The translations under genes were made by a program, and so were the position numbers. Positions 1-8,079 of a stretch of 64,000 nt of DNA are shown here, in pieces. Each line of letters starts with the position of its first letter. Position 1 is the stretch's first letter. Origin of the DNA: Amycolatopsis sp. NBRC 101858 (lineage in GTDB: Bacteria > Actinomycetota > Actinomycetes > Mycobacteriales > Pseudonocardiaceae); contig NZ_BSTD01000006.1 of NCBI RefSeq assembly GCF_030269325.1, positions 558,001 to 622,000 on the forward strand. Reading direction: 5' to 3'. The notes beneath the pieces were generated by a model, which worked only from the letters and a program-made list of their open reading frames with translations, had not been told where the DNA came from and did not search any database.

Positions 1-1068
1 GTCGGTGCCGCCATGGCCGGGCCGAGCACCCTGGCCCTGGTCACGACCACGTTCTCCGAGGCCAAGGCCCGCGTCCGGGCGCTGGCGCTGTTCTCCGCCA
101 TGTCCAGCGGCGGGTTCGCGATCGGCCTGATCGTCGGCGGCCTGCTCACCGAGTGGATCTCGTGGCGCGCGGCGCTGTTCATCAACGTCCCGTTCGGCCT
201 GGCGATCGTGCTGCTCGCGCCGCGGTTCGTGCCGGAACCCGAGCGGCGCCCCGCGCACCTCGACCTGCCCGGCGCGATCACCGGCACCCTGGGCGTCGGC
301 TCGCTCGTGTTCGCCTTCACCCACGCGGCGTCCGACGGCTGGGGCAACCCCGTGACGGTCGGCTCGCTCGCCGGCGGGCTGGCGCTGCTGGCCGCGTTCG
401 TCGCGATCGAGGCCCGCACCGCGATGCCGCTGGTCCCGCTCCGGCTGTTCGCCGACCGCAACCGCAGCGCGGCCTACGTCAGCTTCTTCCTCGGCCCGAT
501 GGCCATGATGTCGATGTTCTTCTTCCTCACCCAGTTCATGCAGGACATCCGGCACTTCGCCGCGCTGGCCACCGGGTTCGCGTTCCTGCCGATGGCGGTG
601 CTGATCTTCACGATGAGCCGGCTCGTGCCGCGGCTGCTCCCCCGCTACGGCCCGAAGCCGCTGGCCATCACCGGGTCGCTGCTCATGGTCTCGGGCGTCG
701 TCTGGCTCGCTCAGCTCACGACGGAGAGCACGTACTTCCCGGCGTTGTTCGGGCCGCTGCTGCTCATGGGCCTCGGTGGCGGGCTGGCGTTCGCGCCGCT
801 CAACGTGATCGTGATGGCGACCGTGCCGAACGAGGACGCGGGCGCGGCGGGCGGCGTGCTGCAGACGATGCAGCAGGTCGGCAGCACGCTGGGGCTGGCC
901 GTGCTGGTCACGGTGTTCGGTGCGGTGACCCGCTCGGCGGGCACGACCGGAGCCCAGCTCACGGTCGACGGCATGACCGCCGCGTTCGCCACCGCCGCCG
1001 GGTTCGCGGCGTGCACGTTCCTGGTGGCGCTGACGTTCCGGCGGGTTACAGCTTCTGCCCGGCCTTGA
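1..1068 (+). CDS. MFS drug transporter, DHA2 (14-TMS) type, 5' end outside window
   Basis: The reading frame is open from the first base, so the start codon lies upstream of the window. The visible 355 residues are very hydrophobic and begin within the middle of the first half of the transporter; GGLLTEWISWRAALFINVPFG is the conserved segment of EmrB/QacA-type proton-coupled exporters. Several further membrane segments follow, with a glycine-rich stretch near the end (GLGGGLAFAPLN). The family exports drugs or metabolites in exchange for protons at the cytoplasmic membrane; the substrate cannot be read from the sequence. It converges on the DUF3817 gene with a 23-bp overlap of coding ends. 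Confidence 0.85.
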   Translation, partial: VGAAMAGPSTLALVTTTFSEAKARVRALALFSAMSSGGFAIGLIVGGLLTEWISWRAALFINVPFGLAIVLLAPRFVPEPERRPAHLDLPGAITGTLGVGSLVFAFTHAASDGWGNPVTVGSLAGGLALLAAFVAIEARTAMPLVPLRLFADRNRSAAYVSFFLGPMAMMSMFFFLTQFMQDIRHFAALATGFAFLPMAVLIFTMSRLVPRLLPRYGPKPLAITGSLLMVSGVVWLAQLTTESTYFPALFGPLLLMGLGGGLAFAPLNVIVMATVPNEDAGAAGGVLQTMQQVGSTLGLAVLVTVFGAVTRSAGTTGAQLTVDGMTAAFATAAGFAACTFLVALTFRRVTASARP

Positions 1069-1390
1069 CCTTGTGCGTCACCCGGCGCTCGACGAGGAAC
1101 GAGACGAACGGGACGCACCCGGCCAGCAGCACGAGCACGGTGCCCTTGATCGACCAGCGGGCCTTGATCGCCAGGTCGATGGTCAGCACCAGGTAGATCA
1201 TGTACAGCACGCCGTGGATCGGCGAGTAGACCGCCGACGGCGTGGGGTTGTCGAAGCCGTACCGCAGCACCATCACGAAGCAGAGGCCGAGCAGGCCGAC
1301 GCCGGTGACGTAGGCGGCGGTGCGGAACCGGACCAGGGGGCCGGTGAGCGGCACCGCGGTCTGGGCGGCACCTTCGGTGCTGGTGGTCAT
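1046..1390 (-). CDS. DUF3817 family membrane protein
   Basis: A 114-residue protein with three predicted membrane helices and the conserved DUF3817 features: an SPIHG motif after the first helix and FLVERRVT at the C-terminus. The biochemical role of the family is unknown. The gene lies 10 bp downstream of another small membrane protein gene, so the two are probably co-transcribed. The pairing resembles Rv1342c/Rv1343c (lprD) of M. tuberculosis; that comparison is from memory of gene order, not an alignment. Confidence 0.85.
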   Translation of the reverse strand: MTTSTEGAAQTAVPLTGPLVRFRTAAYVTGVGLLGLCFVMVLRYGFDNPTPSAVYSPIHGVLYMIYLVLTIDLAIKARWSIKGTVLVLLAGCVPFVSFLVERRVTHKVKAGQKL

Positions 1391-1400
1391 CAGGAGGTCC

Positions 1401-1796
1401 TCACTCTGCGGCCTGCTGGTCGCGGGCGTTCAGCTCGCGCAGGTAACGGTTGTACGCGGCCAGCTCCTCGTCCTCGTCCTGAACCGCTTGCACGGCGTCG
1501 GGGCGGGGGCGAGGGGCGGGCACCTCGGGCTGTTCGCGCTGCTCGGGCTCTTCGCCCCGGGCTTCGGCCTTGTGCTTCAGCTGGCGGATGCGCCAGAACA
1601 TGAAGGCCGGGAAGAGCCCGAAGAGCGGCCACTGCAGGACGTAGCCGAGGTTCTGGAAGGTGCCGTTCGCCGAGGTGAAGCGGTCCCACTGCCACCAGGC
1701 GAGCCCGCAGCAGACGAGCAGGCTCACCAGGCACGTCGCGACGATCGCGATCCGGCGCCCCCAGGGGGAAGCGGCCGGCGGAGGGGAAGCTGGCAC
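1401..1796 (-). CDS. small membrane protein, partner of DUF3817 gene
   Basis: 131 residues. A hydrophobic segment (about residues 14-36, RRIAIVATCLVSLLVCCGLA) is followed by a Trp-rich stretch, a second hydrophobic segment (LQWPLFGLFPAFMFW), then a charged cytoplasmic-looking tail rich in Glu and Pro. The start is GTG; no strong ribosome binding site is visible. Function is unknown. Its position suggests it corresponds to the LprD-type protein next to the DUF3817 gene in mycobacteria, but no lipobox is evident, so this is membrane-embedded rather than clearly a lipoprotein. Confidence 0.65.
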   Translation of the reverse strand: MPASPPPAASPWGRRIAIVATCLVSLLVCCGLAWWQWDRFTSANGTFQNLGYVLQWPLFGLFPAFMFWRIRQLKHKAEARGEEPEQREQPEVPAPRPRPDAVQAVQDEDEELAAYNRYLRELNARDQQAAE

Positions 1797-1897
1797 GGAT
1801 CGACGCTAGCACTGAGCAGCTGAGGACCGGCGGCCGACTGTGATCCGGGTGGCGGGGCTCTCAGCCCAGGTCGGTGGCCCTTTACCCGCCGGTGGGC

Positions 1898-2812
1898 TCA
1901 GCCTTGCTTGCGCACCGACTGGGCGCCCTTGGCGTACCCGTCCGCCAAGCCGAACACCTTCTGCGCGTACTCCGTCGAGTTGTTGTACGACAGGATCCCG
2001 GCCCACCACCCGCTCGGGCTGGCCATGTCCCGCCCACCCGCGCACAGATAACGCGCCGCCGCCAACGCCGCGTCGTCGATCTGCTGGGGGTCGCCGAGGC
2101 CGTCGCCGTTGCCGTCGGATGCCCACTTGCGCCACGTGCTCGGGATGAACTGCATCGGCCCGACCGCCCGGTCGACCCCCGCGTCGCCGTCGTAGCGGCC
2201 GCCGTCGGTGTCGCCGATCGCCTGGACGCCCGCCGAACCGTCGAGCGGGACGCCGATGATCGGCTTGGACGGGCGGCCGTCCGCGCCCAGCACCGCGCCC
2301 GCGTACTGGCCGTGGTTGGACTCGATGCGGCCGATGCCGGCCAACGTCGCCCACGAGATCTTGCACTTCGGCTGGTCGGCACGCATCGCCAGCTCGGCGT
2401 TGCCGTAGGCCTGCAGTGCCCGCGCCGGGACGCCGGTAGCCCCGGCGACCTGGCTCGCCCACTGGGACAGCGTTGCCGGGCCCGTGCTGCGGGCCTGCTG
2501 GGGAGAAGTCTGCTGCTCGGCCCCGCCCGCGACGGCACCGCCGGCCGGTGCGACCGACCCCGGGCGGACGTCGGCCGCCTTGACCTGCAGGGCGGGGATT
2601 TCGGTGGTGAGCGGGCTCGCCTCCGGCGTCGACGCGCGGGTGACGAGCCAGATCCCGCCGCCGGCCACGGCCAGCACGGCGAGGACCACGATCAGCCGGG
2701 TGAGCACCGCGACGCTCGCGGAGCGCGGCGCCGGTGCCGGTGCGGCGGGGGCGGCTTCCTCGACGCTCGCGTCGAGGGGGTCGTCCTCGTTCTTTCCGGT
2801 CCTGGTGCGCAC
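1898..2812 (-). CDS. membrane-anchored lytic murein transglycosylase
   Basis: 304 residues. A charged cytoplasmic N-terminus, one membrane anchor (about residues 36-58), a linker, then a lytic transglycosylase domain of the MltB/SLT_2 type. The presumed catalytic glutamate is Glu164 in GIGRIESNHG; GPMQFIPSTW and the C-terminal LSYNNS..Y motif are typical. It would cleave peptidoglycan glycan strands with formation of 1,6-anhydro ends on the outer face of the membrane. The GTG start is chosen because a GGAGG lies about 10 nt upstream and the product then begins just before the charged N-terminus. Confidence 0.9.
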   Translation of the reverse strand: MRTRTGKNEDDPLDASVEEAAPAAPAPAPRSASVAVLTRLIVVLAVLAVAGGGIWLVTRASTPEASPLTTEIPALQVKAADVRPGSVAPAGGAVAGGAEQQTSPQQARSTGPATLSQWASQVAGATGVPARALQAYGNAELAMRADQPKCKISWATLAGIGRIESNHGQYAGAVLGADGRPSKPIIGVPLDGSAGVQAIGDTDGGRYDGDAGVDRAVGPMQFIPSTWRKWASDGNGDGLGDPQQIDDAALAAARYLCAGGRDMASPSGWWAGILSYNNSTEYAQKVFGLADGYAKGAQSVRKQG

Positions 2813-2935
2813 GAAACTCCGGTCCTCCAGCGTGGTGTCGACGAAGTGTCAACGAGCCCGCGCAGGTTAGCGTTACGCGGGTCGTCCCGATCGTCTCACC
2901 ACGCCGGTTCACCCGGCCGTGTGGAAAGCGTCTCG

Positions 2936-3418
2936 TCAGGCGGACTTCTGCTGCCGCGCGAGGCGCGCGACGCACCAGGCCGGGGCACTGCCGCGGCGGA
3001 GGTGCTGCAGGACGGTCATCGGCCCGAGCCGGCGGCTCAGGTCGGACGGCGCGAGCCCGGCCGCCCGGTAGTCGAGGGCCCGCTGGTCGAGCGGGCTGAG
3101 TCCGGCGTCCCACCACTCCTCGGCCTCGGCGACGCCGCCGACCATCTGCCACCAGCCCGCGGCGGCGGTGAGGAGCTCTTCCGGCACTTCCGGCAGCCGG
3201 CGCCGCATCGCGTCGAGGTAGCCGGGGTCGGCCGACTCGACCGGGACGAACCGCTGCTGCCCGGACCGGGCCCGCTGCCCTGGGATGCCCGGAGCCTGCG
3301 CAGGGGCGTCGGCCAGCCACGCGGATGCGATGCGGTCGACCTCCTGCTCTTCGGGGGTCTGCTCGCGCTCCGCGGCCCATTGCCGGATCAGCGCGTCCAC
3401 TCCGGGATCTCCGGTCAT
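2936..3418 (-). CDS. hypothetical protein, 160 aa
   Basis: The ATG at 3418 is preceded by an excellent ribosome binding site (AAGGAGG, 5 nt spacing), which is why an upstream in-frame extension is not used. The product is soluble, Trp- and Glu-rich in the middle (GWWQMVGGVAEAEEWWDAG) and ends with a basic region (LARQQKSA). No known domain is recognised. It is separated from the transglycosylase gene by about 120 bp. Confidence 0.7.
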   Translation of the reverse strand: MTGDPGVDALIRQWAAEREQTPEEQEVDRIASAWLADAPAQAPGIPGQRARSGQQRFVPVESADPGYLDAMRRRLPEVPEELLTAAAGWWQMVGGVAEAEEWWDAGLSPLDQRALDYRAAGLAPSDLSRRLGPMTVLQHLRRGSAPAWCVARLARQQKSA

Positions 3419-3735
3419 CCCTGCCTCCTTGTAGGTCCCCGACGGACAGGCCCTGACACCTGTCCCACGCGGTGGTGCCGCACGCACCAACCTGCACCTT
3501 GCTGAGTGGAAACTGCCTGCGTACCGGGGTTCTCCGGGGGGATGGCGAACCACCCGATCACGCAATGTGAGCACCGTAGGGCCGGGGTGGTCTCCTTCGC
3601 CAGACCCCGGCAGGCATGAATTCGCCGACCTGCGCGTTTTCGACCGCAATCCACCCGGATGGTCGAGCGTTCGGTCCGAAATCCGAGATTCGTGACACTC
3701 AGTGATTTACCGTCCGCTAACACACAGGGTGACAG
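3419..3735. other. intergenic stretch without gene
   Basis: About 320 bp of lower GC content than its surroundings between the 160-aa gene and a terminator-like hairpin. It probably holds the promoter of the minus-strand gene ending at 2936. No convincing reading frame, repeat or operator was found. Confidence 0.5.
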
Positions 3736-3760
3736 CCGGCACCGCCCGTTGCGGTGCCGG
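3736..3760 (-). terminator. hairpin after small membrane protein gene
   Basis: A perfect 10-bp stem (CCGGCACCGC / GCGGTGCCGG) with a 5-nt loop lies 18 bp past the stop codon of the minus-strand 55-aa gene. There is no T tract, as is usual for terminators in very GC-rich actinobacteria. Confidence 0.6.
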
Positions 3761-3778
3761 TCAGAGCGTTTCCGGTGG

Positions 3779-3946
3779 TCAGGAGAAGAGCGAGCGGAAG
3801 AACGTCACGATCGCTTCGGCGCCGTCCTTGAGCCAGCCGAGGACGCGGTGCACGAAGTCGGCGGACTGGGTGGGCTGGGTGATCAGGAAGAAGAGCACGA
3901 GCGCGACCACACCGACGATGAGAACTTTCTTCATGCCGCTCGACAT
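3779..3946 (-). CDS. 55-aa single-span membrane protein
   Basis: A short gene: ATG at 3946 with GGGGAGGA 6 nt upstream, stop TGA at 3779. The product starts MSSGMKKVLIVGVV, has one hydrophobic helix (about residues 7-23), then an amphipathic tail with VHRVLGWLKDG and a hydrophobic C-terminus (VTFFRSLFS). Codon use is strongly GC at third positions over most of the gene, which supports it being real. Function is unknown; similar small membrane proteins occur widely in actinobacteria. A terminator hairpin follows. Confidence 0.75.
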   Translation of the reverse strand: MSSGMKKVLIVGVVALVLFFLITQPTQSADFVHRVLGWLKDGAEAIVTFFRSLFS

Positions 3947-4069
3947 GTGCTTCCTCCCCGGCTCGCCGTCCCCGTCCTGGGAGTGGCCACGCCAATACTG
4001 TAGGGAACGCGTGCCCCGAAGACACCCCGATCAACCTCCGATCACCCCGACCGGACCCGAGGAGCGGCG

Positions 4070-4843
4070 ATGACCCGGAACGTGCTGGTCGAGCGGGACG
4101 GCGAAGTGACGACGATCACCATCGACCGCCCGGCCGCCCGCAACGCCGTCGACGGACCGACGGCGGCCGAGCTCGCCGGGGCATTCCGCGAGTTCGACGC
4201 GGACCCCGGCGCCGCCGTCGCGGTCCTCACCGGATCGGGTGGCGCGTTCTGCGCGGGCGCGGACCTCAAGGCGATCGGCACCGACCGGGTGAACCGCACC
4301 CACCCGGACGGGGACGGCCCGATGGGCCCGACCCGGCTGCGGCTCGGCAAGCCGGTGATCGCGGCGGTGCACGGGCCCGCCGTCGCGGGCGGGCTGGAGC
4401 TGGCGCTGTGGTGCGACCTGCGGGTCGCGGACGCCACGGCGGTGTTCGGGGTCTTCTGCCGCCGCTGGGGAGTGCCGCTGATCGACGGCGGCACGGTCCG
4501 GCTGCCGCGGCTGATCGGCCAGTCGCGGGCGATGGACCTGATCCTGACCGGACGGCCGGTCGAAGCGGCCGAGGCGCTGGAGATCGGCCTGGCGAACCGG
4601 CTCGTGCCGGCCGGCGAGGCGGTTTCCGCGGCGCAGGAGCTGGCGCGGCAGCTCGCGGCGTTCCCGCAGGCGTGCCTGCGGGGCGACCGGCTCTCGGCGC
4701 TCGAGCAGTGGGGGAAGTCCGAAGAGGACGCGCTCGCGACGGAGTTCCGCGCGGCGATGGGCACCGGCGTGCTGGCGGCGGAGGCGGTCGACGGCGCGGC
4801 CCGGTTCGCCGGCGGCGAAGGCCGGCACGGCAGTTTCGCGTGA
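4070..4843 (+). CDS. enoyl-CoA hydratase/isomerase family protein
   Basis: 257 residues, full crotonase length. The oxyanion-hole segments are present: GGAFCAGADLKAI near residue 58 and HGPAVAGGLELALWCDLRVA near residue 104. Members hydrate, isomerise or otherwise act on acyl-CoA thioesters; the precise substrate is unknown. The ATG has GAGGAG upstream. The stop codon TGA is the first part of a TGATCA that belongs to the first unit of a 21-bp repeat array, so the coding end and the array abut. Confidence 0.9.
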   Translation: MTRNVLVERDGEVTTITIDRPAARNAVDGPTAAELAGAFREFDADPGAAVAVLTGSGGAFCAGADLKAIGTDRVNRTHPDGDGPMGPTRLRLGKPVIAAVHGPAVAGGLELALWCDLRVADATAVFGVFCRRWGVPLIDGGTVRLPRLIGQSRAMDLILTGRPVEAAEALEIGLANRLVPAGEAVSAAQELARQLAAFPQACLRGDRLSALEQWGKSEEDALATEFRAAMGTGVLAAEAVDGAARFAGGEGRHGSFA

Positions 4844-5088
4844 TCAGCGAGGCATCACGCGTGCCTGGAGGGGCATCACGTGTGATCAGAGAGGCATCAC
4901 GTGTGTTTGAAGGGTCGACTCGCGTGATCAGAGGGTCGACTCGCGTGCTTGGAGGGTCGACTCGCGTGATCGAGAGGTCGACACGGCGCAGCCGCGCGGC
5001 CCGGCCGTGTCGACCCTCCAGTCACGAGTGATGCCCCTTCGATCACGTGTGATGCCTGCCTGATCACGGGTGATGCCCGCTCTGTCAC
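4840..5088. repeat. array A: 21-bp units, 7 direct + 18-nt loop + 4 inverted
   Basis: Seven consecutive 21-bp units run 4840-4986, each starting GTG and containing a GG(G)TCGAC or GGCATCAC core. An 18-nt loop (4987-5004) follows, then four units of the complementary sense run 5005-5088 (for example CCGTGTCGACC...TCAC). The unit length is constant at 21 bp with no insertion. Units 1-3 carry GGCATCACG and units 4-7 GGTCGACNCG; the second half alternates GATCA with other 5-mers. The arms can fold into one long hairpin. The same architecture occurs at 11524-11667. Confidence 0.9.
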
Positions 5089-5160
5089 GAGCCGTGCCTC
5101 GACCGGGTGGATCCCGGAGAACCGGGGCGGTTCCGGTCGGGCGGCCGATAGGGTCGCCCG

Positions 5161-5691
5161 ATGGACGACGATGTTCCCGGAGTCGTGCTCCGGCCCGTGG
5201 CCGAAGGCGATCTCGACCTCCTGGAACGGCTGACCAACGATCCCGTCGCCGCCGGGGAGCACCAGTGGTTCGGCTGGCACGATCCCGGCTACCTGCGCCG
5301 CCGCTGGCAGGAAACCGGCATGCTCACCGCCGAAACCGGCATGCTCGTGCCGACGCTGGGCGGCCGCATCCTCGGGCTCGTCTCCTGGCACCGCAGCCGC
5401 ACCGGGCCGACGTCCTACTGCTGGAACGTGGGCCTCGTCCTGGCGCCGGAAGCACGCGGCCACGGCTACGGCACCGAAGCCCAGCGCCTGCTCGCCGAGT
5501 ACCTCTTCGCCCACACCCAGCTCAACCGGGTCGAAGCGACGACCGAGGTCGGCAACCGCGCCGAACAGCGCTCGCTCGAGAAAGCCGGCTTCACGCGCGA
5601 AGGAGTCCTTCGCGGCTTCTGCTTCCGTGACGGCGAGTGGCGCGACAGCGTCGTCTACTCGGTCGTGCGCTCCGACCTCGCGAAGAACTAG
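5161..5691 (+). CDS. GNAT family N-acetyltransferase (RimJ/RimL-like)
   Basis: 176 residues. The acetyl-CoA binding signature is visible as VLAPEARGHGYGTEAQ, followed by the typical NxxxxRxxEKxGF-like segment NRAEQRSLEKAGFTREGVLRG. The family acetylates amino groups of proteins, antibiotics or metabolites; the substrate is unknown. The start is ATG with only a weak AGGG upstream. It converges on the CoA racemase gene with overlapping stop codons (4 bp). Confidence 0.88.
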   Translation: MDDDVPGVVLRPVAEGDLDLLERLTNDPVAAGEHQWFGWHDPGYLRRRWQETGMLTAETGMLVPTLGGRILGLVSWHRSRTGPTSYCWNVGLVLAPEARGHGYGTEAQRLLAEYLFAHTQLNRVEATTEVGNRAEQRSLEKAGFTREGVLRGFCFRDGEWRDSVVYSVVRSDLAKN

Positions 5692-6824
5692 ACGATCGCG
5701 CCCGCCGAACGCAGGGCGCCGAGGTCGGTGACGCCGAGTTCGGCGAGCACGGCTTCGGTGTCGGATCCCTTGGTGTGCGGGGCTTCCGGCATCTCCGGCG
5801 GGGTGCGGCCGAACCGCGGCGCCGGTGCGGGCTGCACCATGCCGCCGATCTCGACGAACGTGCCGCGCGCCGCGTTGTGCGGGTGCGACGCGGCTTCGCC
5901 CGGCGCGAGCACCGGCGTCAGGCACGCGTCGGTGCCTTCGGCACGCGCGACGAGGTCGTCGCGCGTGTACTTGCCGATCGCCGCCGCGAGGATCTCGCGA
6001 AGGCGAGGCCACTGCGACTTGTCCACGTGCAGCGGCAGCGACTCCGGGTCCAGCTCGAGGACCTTGACCAGGTCGCCCCAGAACCGCATCTCGATCGCGC
6101 CGACGGCGACGTACTTGCCGTCGGCCGTTTCGTAGGTGTCGTAGAAGGGCGCGCCGCCGTCGAGCATGTTGTCCCCGCGGCCGCCGCCCCAGAGCCCGGC
6201 CGCGGCCATGCCGTGCAGGCTCGTGGTGAGCAGCGCGGCGCCGTCGACCATCGACGCGTCGACGACCTGGCCCTTCCCGGACGCGTTCCGTTCGTAGAGC
6301 GCCGCGAGGATGCCCATCGCCAGCAGCAGCCCGCCGCCGCCGAAGTCGCCGACCAGGTTGAGCGGCGGCACCGGCCGCTCCCCCGCGCGCCCGATCGGCT
6401 CGAGCGCGCCGGCGATGCCGATGTAGTTGATGTCGTGGCCGGCCGCGGTGGCGAGCGGGCCGTCCTGGCCCCAGCCGGTCATCCGGCCGTAGACCAGCCG
6501 CGGGTTGCGGGCGTGCACGACGTCCGGGCCGAGCCCGATCCGCTCGGCGACCCCGGGGCGGAAGGGCTCGATGAGGACGTCGGCGGTGTCGCACAGCTTC
6601 AGCACCAGCTCGACGCCTTCGGGCGTCTTGGTGTTGATGCCGACCGACCGGCGGCCGCGGGCGAGCGGGTCCGTCGGGATGCCGAGCACGTCCTCCCCCG
6701 GCGTCGCGCGGTCGACGCGGACGACCTCGGCGCCGAGGTCGGCGAGGATCATCGTGGCGAAGGGCCCGGGCGCCAGGCCCGCGAGCTCCACCACCTTCAG
6801 GCCGCTGAGCGGACCTGCCTTCAT
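5688..6824 (-). CDS. CoA transferase family III / alpha-methylacyl-CoA racemase
   Basis: 378 residues. Family III (CaiB/BaiF) fold with the racemase signature: His130 in GHDINY and Asp160 in NLVGDFGGGG correspond to the His/Asp pair described for mycobacterial alpha-methylacyl-CoA racemase. It would epimerise 2-methyl-branched acyl-CoAs, as needed for sterol side chain or branched fatty acid breakdown. ATG chosen because AAAGGA lies 7-8 nt upstream. Only 11 bp separate it from the upstream acyl-CoA dehydrogenase gene, so the two form an operon. Confidence 0.88.
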   Translation of the reverse strand: MKAGPLSGLKVVELAGLAPGPFATMILADLGAEVVRVDRATPGEDVLGIPTDPLARGRRSVGINTKTPEGVELVLKLCDTADVLIEPFRPGVAERIGLGPDVVHARNPRLVYGRMTGWGQDGPLATAAGHDINYIGIAGALEPIGRAGERPVPPLNLVGDFGGGGLLLAMGILAALYERNASGKGQVVDASMVDGAALLTTSLHGMAAAGLWGGGRGDNMLDGGAPFYDTYETADGKYVAVGAIEMRFWGDLVKVLELDPESLPLHVDKSQWPRLREILAAAIGKYTRDDLVARAEGTDACLTPVLAPGEAASHPHNAARGTFVEIGGMVQPAPAPRFGRTPPEMPEAPHTKGSDTEAVLAELGVTDLGALRSAGAIV

Positions 6825-6835
6825 GTCGGGTCCTT

Positions 6836-7987
6836 TCAGAGCGAGCGGGAGATGATTTCCTTCATGATTTCGCTGGTGCCACCAAAGATCCGCGAGATCC
6901 GGACGTCGGCCCAGGCCCGTGCGATCGGGTACTCGGTCATGTAGCCGTAGCCGCCGAAGAGCTGCACGCAGTCGTCGATCACCTTGTTGACCCGCTCGGT
7001 CGTCCAGAGCTTCGCCATCGCCGCGCCTTGCACGTCGAGCTCGCCCTTGAGGTGGCGTTCGATGCACTGGTCGAGGAACGCCCGCGCGACGGCGGCCTCG
7101 GTCGCCGCCTCGGCGAGCTTGAACTTGGTGTTCTGGAAGGAAAAGATCGGCCGGCCGAACGCCGTGCGCTCCTTCGTGTACTCCAAAGTGAGGTCGACCG
7201 CGGCCTCCAGCCCGGCCACCGCGGTGACGGCGATGATCAGCCGTTCCTGCGGCAGCTGCAGCATCAGCTGGATGAAGCCCTGCCCCTCGGCGTCGCCGAG
7301 CAGGTTGGCGGCGGGTACGCGGACGTCGTCGAAGAACAGCTCGGCGGTGTCCTGGCCCTTGAGCCCGACCTTGTCGAGCACGCGGCCGCGGCGGAAGCCC
7401 GGCGTGTCGGTCTCGACCACGATCAGCGAGACGCCCTGCGCGCCCGCGTCCGGGTCGGTCTTGCACGCGACGACCACCAGGCCGGCGTGCAAGCCGTTGG
7501 TGATGAAGGTCTTGGCGCCGTTGATGACGTAGTGGTCGCCGTCGCGCACCGCGCGGGTCTTGATGCCCTGCAGGTCGGAGCCGGTGCCGGGCTCGGTCAT
7601 CGCGATGGCGCCGACCAGCTCGCCGCTGGCCATCTTCGGCAGCCATTCGCGCTTCTTCTCTTCGGAGGCGTACGCGCTCAGGTAGTGCGCGACGATTCCG
7701 TTGTGGACGGTCACGCCCCACGCGCTGTCCCCGGAGCGGGCCTGCTCTTCGTAGAGCACGGCCTCGTGGGCGAAGGTGCCGCCGCCCCCGCCGTACTCCT
7801 CGGGGATGGAGAGGCAGAGCAGGCCGACGTCGCCGGCCTTGGTCCACAGCTCGCGGTCGACCTTCTTCTCCGCCGCCCAGCGTTCCTGGTGCGGGACGGC
7901 CTCCTTCTGCAGGAACGACCGCGACAGCTCGCGGAGGTCGTCGAGCTCGGTCGTGCTCCAGGAGCTCTTCGGGAGTTTCAGCGGCAC
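6836..7987 (-). CDS. acyl-CoA dehydrogenase, long-chain type
   Basis: 383 residues, full length. FAD and substrate motifs AMTEPGTGSDLQGIKT and FGGYGYMTEYPIARAWADVRI are clear. The C-terminal region has FGGTSEIMKE instead of the EGT of medium-chain enzymes, and the probable catalytic base is Glu248 in QLPQERL, as in long-chain and isovaleryl-CoA dehydrogenases. It would introduce the alpha-beta double bond into an acyl-CoA using FAD. GTG start with AGGAGGT 4-5 nt upstream. Divergent TetR gene probably regulates it and the racemase. Confidence 0.92.
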   Translation of the reverse strand: MPLKLPKSSWSTTELDDLRELSRSFLQKEAVPHQERWAAEKKVDRELWTKAGDVGLLCLSIPEEYGGGGGTFAHEAVLYEEQARSGDSAWGVTVHNGIVAHYLSAYASEEKKREWLPKMASGELVGAIAMTEPGTGSDLQGIKTRAVRDGDHYVINGAKTFITNGLHAGLVVVACKTDPDAGAQGVSLIVVETDTPGFRRGRVLDKVGLKGQDTAELFFDDVRVPAANLLGDAEGQGFIQLMLQLPQERLIIAVTAVAGLEAAVDLTLEYTKERTAFGRPIFSFQNTKFKLAEAATEAAVARAFLDQCIERHLKGELDVQGAAMAKLWTTERVNKVIDDCVQLFGGYGYMTEYPIARAWADVRISRIFGGTSEIMKEIISRSL

Positions 7988-8008
7988 GGGACCTCCTGCT
8001 GGAAAACA

Positions 8009-8045
8009 TGACGGTCAGCATGTAAGTTCTCTTTGGAATGTACAT
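8009..8045. promoter_or_regulatory. candidate TetR operators in fadE/tetR intergenic region
   Basis: The 92-bp region between the divergent genes holds TGACGGTCA (8009-8017) and ATGTACAT (8038-8045, flanked by G.../...C), both palindromic. They are plausible binding sites for the adjacent TetR regulator; nothing beyond symmetry and position supports this. Confidence 0.4.
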
Positions 8046-8079
8046 CCGTACCGGCCTGTAGGTAAAGCAGGAGGCCGAA

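Noticed and set aside
4408..5031. Plus-strand and minus-strand long frames running through array A (heptapeptide repeats such as RVIREAS)
   Set aside because: A 21-bp repeat is a multiple of three, so frames stay open by arithmetic; the frames begin inside the crotonase gene in another phase and have no start signals.
4840..5088. Array A as a CRISPR array
   Set aside because: Units are contiguous without unique spacers, the second half is inverted, and no cas gene is present.
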